Origin: Choricystis sp. odSpoLacu1
Taxonomy: Eukaryota > Chlorophyta > Trebouxiophyceae
Assembly: GCA_958009055.1 (NCBI GenBank)
Contig: OY253649.1
Coordinates: forward strand, 1,302,001 to 1,366,000
Direction: 5' to 3'
Length of the DNA stretch: 64,000 nucleotides
A program made the position numbers and the translations under genes. Below, piece after piece: positions 33,904 to 44,066 of this stretch (positions are counted from its first letter, which is position 1; the number at the start of each line of letters is the position of its first letter). A model generated the notes under the pieces. That model was given only the letters and a program-made list of their open reading frames with translations. It was not told where the DNA came from and did no database searches.

Positions 33904-34915
33904 ATGCAGCGCACCTACACCACCGGGCGCCTCCTGCGCGCGCCCCCCTGCCCGCCCGCGCCGCGCGCCCCACGCCGCGCGCCCGCGCCGCCGCGCGCGG
34001 CCGGCCCGATTTCGTCCGTCTCGCTCGGCCCGCCCGCGGGCGGCGGCCCCTCGACGACGGGCCCCGCCACGCCGTCTTCCTCCACGCGCAAGACGGAGGT
34101 GCTGTCTCTGGACGCGGTGGACTTGACGTCGGAGGTGGGTAGGGAGGAGAGATGGAGGAGGGAAACGCGTCGGGTGGCGGTCGCGGGTCGGCTGTCCACG
34201 GCTGCAGTCCCCTGCGGTTGGCGACCCTTGCCAGCCGCATGGCGGGCAGTACACAAGCGCTGACGCTCTGCTCGCGGGTTGGAGCAGGCGCAATGCATCT
34301 GGCTGGGGAGAAAGCACGGCGCCGACACAAACACAAAAAAACGGGCCGCGACGGCGCGCCACCCTCTCCCCATTTTTTCGTCGTCCGACCCTATCCACCC
34401 AAAACTCTTCCCACTCCCACAGGCCGGCATCGACTGGACCCCCCTCCGCGACGCCCTCGCCTCCGGCGACTTGCGCGCCGCGGACGACGTTCACAGGGCC
34501 AAACTGATCGAACTCGCGGGACCGGGTGCCGTCGCGCGCGGGTGGGTGTACTTTTCCGAAGTCAAATCGATGCCGGCCACCGACCTGCGCGTCATGGACG
34601 CCCTCTGGCGCGCCGCCTCCAACGCCAAGTTTGGGTTCACGGCCCAGCGCGCCATCTACCGGGCCCAGGGCAAGCGGTGGGACCGGTTCTTCAAGGCCAT
34701 CGACTGGACGGTGGGTGAAGACGCAAACTACCGCAAGTGGCCGGGCGAGTTTCAATACTCCACCGACGCGGTCGCCGGCCACCTGCCCCTCACCAACGCG
34801 CTGCGTGGGACGCAGTTGTTTGAGGCCATTCTGGAGCACCCCGCGTGGGAGGTGGCGCCCCAAGGGGTGGCGGCGGGGGGGGGAGGGCAAGAGCGGGCCG
34901 GCGTGGTTGACGTGA
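33904..34915 (+). CDS. GUN4: GUN4-type tetrapyrrole-binding regulator of Mg-chelatase, chloroplast
   Basis: GUN4 binds protoporphyrin IX and Mg-protoporphyrin and stimulates Mg-chelatase at the entry to the chlorophyll branch. Exon 1 (33904-34134) is a 77-residue transit peptide rich in Arg, Pro, Ala and Ser. Exon 2 starts 34423 with the complete GUN4 domain: IDWTPLRDALASGDLRAADD, ARGWVYFSEVKSMPATDLRVMD, NYRKWPGEF and GHLPLTNALRGTQLFEAILEHPAW. A 9-G run at 34875-34883 shifts the frame. Correcting it gives the short tail GGEGKSGPAWLT and TGA at 34913, like other algal GUN4 tails. Uncorrected, the frame would run on into junk. Two genes downstream of CHL27. Confidence 0.95.
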
Positions 34916-35182
34916 AAAAGGGTTTCCCCGCCGATTCTTTCCCATTTTTTCATTCTTACCTTGTGGTGCGGGGCGTGCGTGTGTGTGTGTGTTTTCTTCC
35001 TTTGATTGGGGGCGGGCGCGTGTGTGTAGTGAAAGAGACGGGGGCACAACGACCGAAAAACAAAGTGAGCGGAGCAGCGAGCCCACACTCTTGCTGCATT
35101 GGCGCACCCCCCAGCGTGTGGGCTCCTCGCCCTCTGCCCCCTCCCCCCTCTCGTCACGCGACCCGCGCGCCCCCCTCGCGCC

Positions 35183-38100
35183 ATGTCGCTGGACGACAGG
35201 CCCCGGTCCGCGGGGCGGCCGGCAGCGCCGCGCCCGCACGCGGCGCGCGGCGCCGCGTTGGCCGCGGCGCAGGCGGCGGGCGTGGCGTTGTTTGCGGCGT
35301 GGCTGCTGACGAGTGAGTGTTGTGTGGAGAGAGGGGTGTGCTGGAGCACCAGCGTCGCAAGGCAGCCGGAGGCAGGCGTCGGGAGGGGAGGGGGAGGGGA
35401 GGCCAAGGGATTGCGCGGCGCGTGCTTCTGCGCTCCGCCCCTCGCCTCCCCCCGCCTTCCTCGCCTCCTTGCCTCGGAGCCCGCAGCGTGACACGACACG
35501 GGCTCTGTCGGGCGGGCACGGTCGGCAAAACGAGGCGTGGCCGCCGGATGAGGGGGAGGGGCGCCCAGCCAATGGCGCGCGCGCACCCACCACCACTCCC
35601 CAACCCACCCCCCAGAAACCTCGCCCCGCCTGCTCGCCAACCTGCCCTTCGCCCTGGCCGCCGTCCTGGCGGCACGCTGGCTGGCCTCCTCCTCCGCCTC
35701 AGCCGCCGCGTCACGCGCCTCCCGCGCCGCCGCGCGCCGCCCCCCGCTCGCCACGCCCGCGGCCCACGCTCCTCCTCCCACCTCCACCCACCCGCTCGCC
35801 ACCCCTGCCGGCCTCGCCGCCGCCGACGCCAAGTGGAGGGCAGCTGTTGCGTCTCCTCTCGTCGAGGCGGCCTGGGACGCGTTTGGGGGGGCGATCGTGC
35901 AAGAATTCGTGTATGATTCGTGGTGGTCGGCCCTCACCCCGGACGCCGACTTTCCCCGCATCGTGCGCACCTCCCTGAACGCCCTCTTCGGTGAAGCCGC
36001 GTCCGCGGCTCGTCGCATCGATGTGCGGCGCCTGCTGCTGGGGGATGGGGCGGAGTTGGTGATGGAAGCGTTGACCCTGTTCCGCGATGCGCGAGACGCG
36101 GCCGTCTCCACCCTCCCTGGCGGCGCCGCCGAGTGGGCTACCCTGTCTGATGAAGCCAGGGAAGCCATGCTGGTGGCTGAATACGCGGCGGGCGGCAACC
36201 TGCACCCAGCGTTGGCGCCCGCGGGTCCGCGCACAGGGCACTACGCGGTGCTGCGCCGCGTCGCTGAAGGCGTCGCCGCCGCCGCCCTCGACCGCCCCGA
36301 CTTCAACCACCCCATGCTGCGCTCCCTGGTGCGCGAGCTGTTGGCCTCCGCCGTGCTGAGGCCGGCCGTGGGCGCGTTTGCGCCGCACAGCGCGGCGCGG
36401 TTGGTGCTGGCGGCACTCGCTCGCAGTGGCGCGGCGGGCATCGATGCCGCGTCCTTGCCGCCTGGCGTCCTACCCACCGAGCCCGCCCACTCGTGGGACT
36501 TTGACCAGCGTGCTCGTGCATCGGCGGCGGCGGAGGAGGGAGGCGTGGCTGCGCGTGCGGCTGCTGCGGCTGTTGCCGCGGCTGCTGCCGCCACAGCTGG
36601 CCACGCCCCCCTGCCGCGCACCACGTCCGACGCGACCGCGTTGTTGAAGGCGCGCCGGCCAAACGGAGGCGCAGGAGGTGGCGCCCACAACTCCATGCCG
36701 CCGTCGCCTGACGGCCGCGCGAGGCCGCTGCCGCCGTCAGCGGTCGCCGCACGCGCGGGCGGTGGTCCGCGCGCCGGCGCGCCGTCGCATAGACGCTCCG
36801 TCTCCGCGGGCGGCGCCCTGCTGGGCGGCGCCAGCGACGCCCTGGCTGCTGCTGCTGCTGCTGCTGCTGCTGCCGCCGTGTCGCCACCGTGGCCGGCGCC
36901 ACCGCCGCCGGCGCCAGCCTACGACTCTGATGGCGCTGCGTCTGGCTCCCGCCGCTCCGTGTCAACAGCTGCGTCGCGCGGACCCTCCGCGCGCGCGGGC
37001 CGCGACCGCGCAGGCTCGCGCGCTCCACCACCCCGCCCTCCCTCCCCTCCACCCCTGGGTGAAGGCCACCTGCTCCCAACTGGGGGCATTCCCCCCTCCG
37101 GCCCGGGCGGCGAATCCTACTTTGGCTTCCTGGGCCGCCCCCGCGCCCGCGTCGTGGGCGCAGACCTGGACACCGCCGGCGTCAAAGACGTCGTCCTGTT
37201 CCACGTGCGCGTGGCCGACGGCCGGGGCGAGTGGGCGGTCACGCGGCGGCACCGCCACTTTGAGGCGCTGCACAGGGCGCTGCGCGACGCGCCCGGCTAC
37301 CGCCTGCGCCTGCCCTCCCGCCGCGCGTACGGCCCCCCCCAGACGCCAGACGCGGTGGAGGAGAGGAGGAGGTCGCTGGATGCGTACCTGTGGCGGCTGC
37401 TGGCGGATCCTGGGCTGGCGGCGCGCAAAGAGGTGTGGGACTTTCTCTCCGCCTGGGGCGCGCCGCCCCCCCTGGCCCCCGGCTTCCTCAAGTCTGCCGC
37501 CGCCTCGTTGCGTGGTGCATCGTCTTCTGCCGCCCGGGCGGCCGTGGGAGGCGTCGTGGCGGCTGCAGGCGCGGTGGGTGGAGGTGCTGCCGCCGCCGCG
37601 ACCGCAACCGCACGCTCCGTTGGGCGCGTCGGCGACGGCGTGCGCCGTCGCACCCCCTCCCGGCCGCGCCCTCCCCCTCTCGACGTGGGCGGCGGTGGTG
37701 GCGGCGGGGGCGGCGCATCGCGCGAAGGGTCGCCCCCGCCCCGCCCGCGTGCATCCACCCCCGGCGCGCGCGGCGGCGGGTCGGCTGTCGCCGCTCTGTT
37801 CCGCGGCGGCGGGTCGCCGTCGCCCGCGCCGCGCGGCGCGTCCGCCCGCCCCACACCCCGCGACTCGCAGGCCACCACGCCCAACGCGTCCCCCGCGTCG
37901 TCGTCTGCGTCGGGGGAGGGTGGGTCGCGCCCGCCATCGCCCGGGCCGCCTTCGCCGCCACCGCCCCGCGCGCGCGTCGCCGCCGCCGCCGGGGGCGCGC
38001 GCGCCGTCGGGCACGCCGGCTCCGACGCCGCCCCGGCCGCCGCGACCGGCGCCCGTGGTGGTGCCGGGGGACGAGAGTGAGGATGGACCGCCCGCCGCTG

Positions 38101-39178
38101 GGCCCCCCAAATCGAGGCTGGCGGCGGCGGCGGACCGCCACCCGCCCCGCCCGACCGGCCTCTCCCCCCGCGCCTCCACCGGCGCCCACTCCTTTGGCCG
38201 GTCCGCCTCCTCCCCCGCCCTGGCTGACGAGGGCGTGCGCATGGGGGTGGGCGGCAGTGGGGACGGGCGGCGCCCCTCCTCAGCGGGAGGGGGGACACCC
38301 CCAAACGCTGGCGACGACGCCACCACCCCGCCCGCCACCCTGCCCGCCGTCGATGGCGGCCACCTGGCCGCCGCCCCCGCCCCCCAGCACGCGCCTCCCT
38401 CGTCCGCCGTGGAACGCGTCACCGTGACGCGGGCCATGCCGCCCCGGTCGCCAGGTGGTGGAGGCGACCGCGACCGCGCGGCGCCGCCTTCCCTCGCGTC
38501 CGCCCCCCCCCGTCCCCACCGCCGCCCCCACCCCCACCACCGATGAAGACTGGGAAGAAGTCGCAGGCGCCTCCGCCCCCCTCTACGAACTCGTCGGCGT
38601 CGTGTTCGAGCTGCACACGCGGGGCTTCTTTCGGAGGCAGGTGTTTGGCGTCGCGCGCCAAGCGCTCGCGCTTGTCGCGGGGGGCGCTGTCGACGACTGG
38701 CTGCTGCGCCGCCTGCGCACCCTCTCCTCCCCCACCACCGTGGCGGGCCTGCTGCTGCGGCTGCAGGGCAGCCTGTGGCCGGGGGGCGTGTGGTACAGTC
38801 GGGCGGCGGCAGTCGCAGCGACGCGCGAGCGCGAGGCAGCGGGGTCGCCCCCACCCCCGCTCGGCCCCGACGGCCGCCCCCCCTTGGCGCCCACTGACGG
38901 CGGACGCCTTCATGACGCCTCCCGAGGCGGCGTTGGTGCATGCGGCTGAAGTGAGGGCAGCGTTGAGGGCGGCACTGCTCGATGGGCCGCTGCCCGCGCT
39001 CGCGCGCATCGTGGGGCGCGACGCGTACCGCGCGGGCGTGTCCGACGTGCTCGATGCGCTCGCCTCCCCCTCCACCATGCTGGGGCTGGGGCACGCCGCC
39101 ATGAAAGCCCTCATCGTCACGCTGTGGCCGCGGCTGAAGCCGCTGTACGCGGACGTGGAGGCGGCGGGGAGGGAGTGA
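35183..39178 (+). CDS. PXA-PX-nexin_C sorting nexin, membrane anchored
   Basis: Exon 1 (35183-35312) and a long exon from 35616. Two hydrophobic segments (AQAAGVALFAAWLL; LPFALAAVLAARWLA) anchor the N-terminus. A PXA domain follows (WDAFGGAIVQEFVYDSWW, FPRIVRTSLNALFGE, LDRPDFNHPMLRSLVRELL), then a long Ala/Pro/Ser linker. The PX domain (GEWAVTRRHRHFEALHRAL, YRLRLPSRR) should bind phosphoinositides. The C-terminal nexin_C domain reads LYELVGVVFELHTRGFFRRQVF, DDWLLRRL and LWPGG. This order matches SNX13/14/19/25-type tethers between the ER and endolysosomal or lipid-droplet membranes. The linker needs three frame changes (about 37980-38060, a C run near 38500-38510 and a C run near 38878-38885), so residue numbering is unreliable there. 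Confidence 0.85.
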
Positions 39179-39604
39179 GGTGGATGGGGTGGGTTTGGGC
39201 CGTGGTCGACGTTTTGTCCTAGTTTGTTTCATTTTGCGCCGCGCACACACACAGCACTGTTAGCACACCGTTTCTTTCTCAGACGCACACCATAATTTCT
39301 CTCCGCGCGGGATCAGCCCCCCTGTCTCGTGTTCTTACACACTCCCACGGAAACCGAACCACGCCCAGCGCGAATCAAAAAACAAAAAGGGGTTTGTTTT
39401 TTTTTCTCTCTTGATTGATTTTGTTTGTGGATCTCAAAAAGCGACGCCCTGCAGAGTGAGTGAGTGGTGGTGGTGTGGCGCAAGGGGAGGGAGAGAGAGA
39501 GCGGACGGGGGAGGCTGGGGCAGCGCCCCCACCCCGAGCCCCAAACACTCACACCATCACCCAACCTCAACACGCACACACACACACACCACCCAACTCT
39601 TTCT
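39179..39604. other. Intergenic region between convergent genes
   Basis: 426 bases between the sorting nexin (+) and PSBX (-) stops. T-rich and CA-repeat patches (39575-39592) are present; no gene recognised. Confidence 0.55.
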
Positions 39605-40494
39605 TCACTTGCGGGTGACGGGGTCGAAGCCGGACACGGCGGTGACGGCGACAATGATGGCGCCGACGACCACGCCGCCCGCGATGACCGAGTTGAGCAG
39701 GTTCTTCAGCGAGGGGGTCACTTCCGCGTGCGCGGCCAGGGGGGAGGCCAGGGCGGCGGCGACGGCGGTGGTGACGGCGGCGGGCACCTGGATGGTGGGG
39801 GTCGGCTTGGCCCTGGGGGAGGGGGGGGTGGGTGGGTGGAGGGTGAGCGTTCGCCGTCTCGTCGTTTAGTCTCGTTTGCGCGCGCCGCCTCCCTCCCTCC
39901 CTCCTCTCTCTCCCTCCCTGTGCCTCGGCGCGCCCCAGATCGAGGGCGCGCGCACCAGCCTCGCCCCCGATCGCGCGTGACATGCGCGGCCCTGGCGCCA
40001 GCACAGGTGCAGGCGCCCCAGGCAGCACACGCGGCGGGCGAGAGGAGTTGAGCGGCGAAGCGCGGTGCTGCGCGCCCGTGCGAGGCGCGACGCCTCCTCC
40101 CCACCACTCCACGCCACACAACCAGCACTTACTGGGCCTTGGCCGCGACGGTGCGGCGGGCGGCGGTCTGACGAGCAGAGACTGGGGGTGGGGTGAGGGA
40201 GGGGGGAAGGGAGAGGATTGAGGGTGAGGTTTGGTGTGCTGCCCCTGGCATTGCTCCCTGGACACCGCCGCGCCTCGGTCGCCCCGGCGTGGGCAGCCAG
40301 GCGTGGTGCCCAGGCGCTCCCGCACAGCGGGAGACGGGGCGGAGGGCGAGCGGTGGCGGTGTGGCAGCCCGTTTGGGATGGGAGGGAGAAGGCAGGGGCG
40401 TGTTTTTCGCGACAAACGCCCCCCCACACACGCTCTTCCGCCCCAATCACGCACCCGGAGCCGGGCGGGAGGCGGCGCGCAGAGTGAAGGACAT
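39605..40494 (-). CDS. PSBX: Photosystem II subunit PsbX precursor, nuclear-encoded
   Basis: Single-helix PSII subunit near the QB/cyt b559 side. Three exons (40494-40455, 40181-40133, 39812-39605) splice exactly in frame to 98 residues. A stromal transit peptide ([20 protein letters not shown]) is followed by a second hydrophobic thylakoid-transfer segment ending in AHA. The mature protein is [20 protein letters not shown]...[10 protein letters not shown], with the TPSLKNxL and SxFDPVxR landmarks of PsbX. PsbX is plastid-encoded in red-lineage algae but nuclear in green plants, so this supports a green-lineage host. Confidence 0.93.
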
Positions 40495-40822
40495 GGTGGG
40501 AGAGTGGGGAGGGGGGAGGCAAAAAGCTAAAAACGCGGCGGAAGAGAGGTGAAAACGGAGTGTGAGCGAAGAGAGAGCGGCGCCCGCGGTTTCTTCGTTG
40601 GCTCTCGCTCGCTCACTCACTCTCTCTCCTCCCCCCCCGTGACGTTTTTTTGGTTGGGACTGGGGTGTGCGTTTTCAGTCACAGTGTTTTTGTTTTCTCA
40701 TGCGGTTGAGAGGCGGGAAAGAAAGAGGGCGCGGGGGGGCGCGGTGACTCCCCCCCCCCCCCCCCCCGCACAACCTCCCCTTGGCCCCGCCTTTCCTCTT
40801 TCTCCTACTCTCTCCCTCTCCT

Positions 40823-43800
40823 TCACAGCTCATCCTTGGCCGCCTTCTTGTCATCGTCCTCCTCCGTCGGCTCCGGCAGCTCCGGGTCCTCCAGTTTGGC
40901 CAGGTCGGCCCCCGGCGCGTGGACGGCACCCAACAGCGCGTGCGTGCGCGACGCAAACGCTTTGGCGTCATCCAGCGCAAACCCAGACTCCAGCAACGCC
41001 AGGTCGTAGATGGTGCGGGCCAGGTCGGACGCCGCCGGGTCGGCCGGGTTGGACGCGTGCTTGGTGAGGAGGGTGCGCACGAGCGCGTGGCGCGGGTTGA
41101 CTTCGAGCGTCTTGGCCCCCCGCATGTAGGCCGCCTTGGCCCCATCCCCCGCCAACGCTTGCGCCTTCATGATCCTCTCCATGTTGGCGGACCACCCGTA
41201 CTGGGAGGTGACGACGACGGCGGGCGACGTGGTGAGGCGGGGGGAGATTTTGACGGAGGTCACAGCGCCGGGCGCCAGCGCGTCCTTCCACCACGCCGCC
41301 ACCGGTTTGAACGCTTTGCGCAACGCTTTGGCTTTGGCCTTGGCGGCGGCACCGTCGTCAGCGTCAGCGCCTCCGATCTTGAGGCCTTCTTTGGCGGCGT
41401 TGGCAAAGGGCGTGTCCTCAAACTCGGTGAGCTGCTGCATCACATACTCGTCGACTGCGTCGTCCATGTAGATCACCTCCAGCCCCGCCTCCAGCAGGCG
41501 TTCCGCAAAGGGGGAGGCCGCCAGGTCGGCCGCCGACTCGCCGGCGAGGTAGTAGATGGCTTTTTGACCGGGCTTCATGCGCGAGATGTACGCATCGAGC
41601 GACGTCACATTCCCAGCCGGCGTCGCCGACGACGCAAACCGCAGCAGCCTCGCCAGCCTCGCCCGGTTGGGAGCGTCCTCCAGCACGCCCAGCTTGAGGG
41701 CGCGGCCGTAGTGGGTCCAAAAAGTGGTGTAAGAGGCGGCGTCATCGGAGGACGCTTTCTTGCGGCCGAAGAACCCGCCCTTCTTCTTGCCACCGCCCTC
41801 GCCCTCTGCATCCGCCAGCTGCTTGATGGCGTCCAACGCTTTGCGCACCACCTTCTTGCGAATGGTTTTCAGGGCGGGCGACGCTTGCAGCGTCTCGCGC
41901 GACACAGACAGCGGCAGCGTGTCCGAGTCGACGACGCCGCGCAGGAACGACAGGTAACGGGGGACCAGGTCTTTGAGGTCGTCCGACACAAACACGCGGC
42001 GGACGTAGAGCTTGAGGGAGGGTTCGCCCGAGTAGTAGCTGCAAGAGGATGGGGAGGGGGAGAGGGGGGTGGGTGGGTTGGAAAAGGAAACAAGAAAATC
42101 GACGACCCTCCTTCCCACACCCCCCTCCCCCACCCCCAACCCTCCACTCACTTCTCGTAAAACCCGGGCGGCGCCGCTCCCGGCACGTACAACAACGCCT
42201 TGAACTCGACATCGCCCTCCGCCTTGAAGTGGGCGCGGGCGAGGGGGGTGTCGACCGTTTTCGCGATCGCGTGGTAGAATGCGACATGATCCGCGTCCGA
42301 CACGTCGGACGCGGGGCGCAGCCACACGGGAGTGACGTCGTTGAGGCGTTCCCACGCCCACTTGGTCTCGGTGACAGTTTTTGTCGTGGGCGTGGTGGTG
42401 GTGGAGGCGTCGTCGGGAGCGTCGAACACGGCGTCGCCGTCGCCACCACCCGCCGTGCCTTCCTCCTCCACCTCTTTCGCCTCCTCCGTGGACGAGTACA
42501 GGTAGATGGGGTGCCCCACAAACTCGGAGTACTTGGCGACGAGCGCTTTGAGGCGGGCGGGGTCGGCGTACTCGGGCTTGTCTTCGCGGAGGTGGATGCG
42601 GATCGCCGTGCCGCGCCCCAGCCGGTCCCCATCTGCATCCTCCGCCACCGTGAACGCGCCGTCCGCCGCGGACTCCCACACCCACTGGGTGGGGTCGTCA
42701 TTGTGCTTGGACACGACCTGGACGCGGTCAGCGACGAGGTAGACAGAGTAGAAGCCGACGCCAAACTGGCCAATCATGGCCATCGAGTCGCCCCCCGCCC
42801 TTGGACAGCGTGTCCAAAAACGCGCTCGTCCCCGACTTGGCGATGGTGCCCAGGTTGGACACCAGGTCGGCCCGCGTCATGCCGACGCCGGTGTCCCGGA
42901 TCTCCAGGACGCGGGCGTCGGGGTTGACACGGATGCGGATCTCCAAGTCCGGGCCTGCCGCCAACGCTTTGGTGTCGGTCAGCGACAGGAACCGAATCTT
43001 GTCCAGGGCGTCGGACGCGTTGGAGATGAGCTCGCGCAGGAAGATGTCGGCGTTGGAGTAGAGGGAGTGGACCTGAGGAGGGTGTGGGGCGGGGTGGGTG
43101 GTGGCGCTGCCCTCTGAACTCGGCTTCTCCCTCTCTCCCTGTCCTCCCTCCCACACACAACACCAACTCACAATGATGTCCATCAGCCGCCCCACTTCCG
43201 CCTGGAACTCGAAGCGTTGGGCGCCGGGGGCGGTGGACACGCTGAAGGAGGGGGGTGGAGGGGGAAGGGGATGAGCGTCGTGTGTGTGTGCCAGCTGGGC
43301 AGCGCTTCCCCCCATGCCTGCATGGTGTACTTGCCACCAGCAGAGTGCAGGTGTTGGTGGGGTGTGGGGGCGCCACCAGCGGCTGCGCCGACCGCGCGAC
43401 CGGGCGGACGACAAGTGCGCAAAATGGCGGGATTGAAAAAAAAAAAACGATCGGGCAGCGCCGTGGAATCAAAAAAGGCGCCTTCCCTCTCTCCTCCCTC
43501 TCCCCACCAATCAACTCACTCGATGTTGGATGCAGGCGACTTGGCGGCCGCGGCGGCGCCGACGGTGGCGGCTGCGTGGGTGAAAAAGGGGGGAAAGTGC
43601 GTGTGAGTGTTTTGGTTAAAGCATGGGGCACGATCAGACTCGGCTCTCTGACGTCCCGCCATCGATGCATCGCGCGCACAGTGCAGCAGCGACAGCGTGG
43701 GGGGCGTGGTGGAGAGCGGGGAGGCGGTGGTGATACCCCCCTCCCCCCCCCCCCTGCCAGCGCGGCGGGAAATCGCGGCGGGTCGCCCCCCCGCCTCTTC

Positions 43801-43875
43801 CCTCCCCACACACTCACCCGACCCGGCCGCCACCGCCAGCACCACCAGCGCCGCCAGCACGGCTGGGCGAGCCAT
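40823..43875 (-). CDS. HSP90B: Endoplasmin/GRP94, ER-lumenal HSP90 with KDEL
   Basis: ER HSP90 chaperone, 771 residues after correction. Five exons: 43875-43818 (signal peptide [18 protein letters not shown]), 43571-43520, 43241-43172, 43072-42152 and 42038-40823. HSP90 landmarks are [84 protein letters not shown] and [20 protein letters not shown]. The C-terminus KDEL marks ER retention. Exon 4 carries one extra base in a G6 run near 42797; without it the ATPase domain is continuous ([14 protein letters not shown]). Head-to-head with BiP. Confidence 0.97.
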
Positions 43876-44066
43876 TTTGTGTTTGGACGGGAGGCTGCGT
43901 GTGCGCGTGTGAGTTGTGTGCGACAGAGGCGAGTCTTCGCGCAGAAAACAGGAGAGTGAGAGGTGGTTTCCGGAGCCCTTACACTCGCGTTTTTTTTTTT
44001 GGTCGGTCGGTGTCCGTGTTGACCGACAGTTTTCTTTTCCCTCAACCACAAAACACACCTCTCGCC
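43876..44066. promoter_or_regulatory. Shared bidirectional promoter of GRP94 and BiP
   Basis: 191 bp separate the ATGs of two ER chaperones that are co-induced in the unfolded protein response in other eukaryotes. A 7-bp perfect inverted repeat, GTCGGTC (44002-44008) and GACCGAC (44021-44027), with a 12-bp spacer lies beside a T10 tract (43991-44000). I see no CCAAT-N9-CCACG ERSE and no TGACGTGG UPRE. The element's function is an inference from position. Confidence 0.55.

Noticed and set aside
40781..42160. 459-codon plus-strand frame opposite GRP94
   Set aside because: Antisense shadow of the GRP94 C-terminal exon, which carries complete HSP90 motifs and KDEL.
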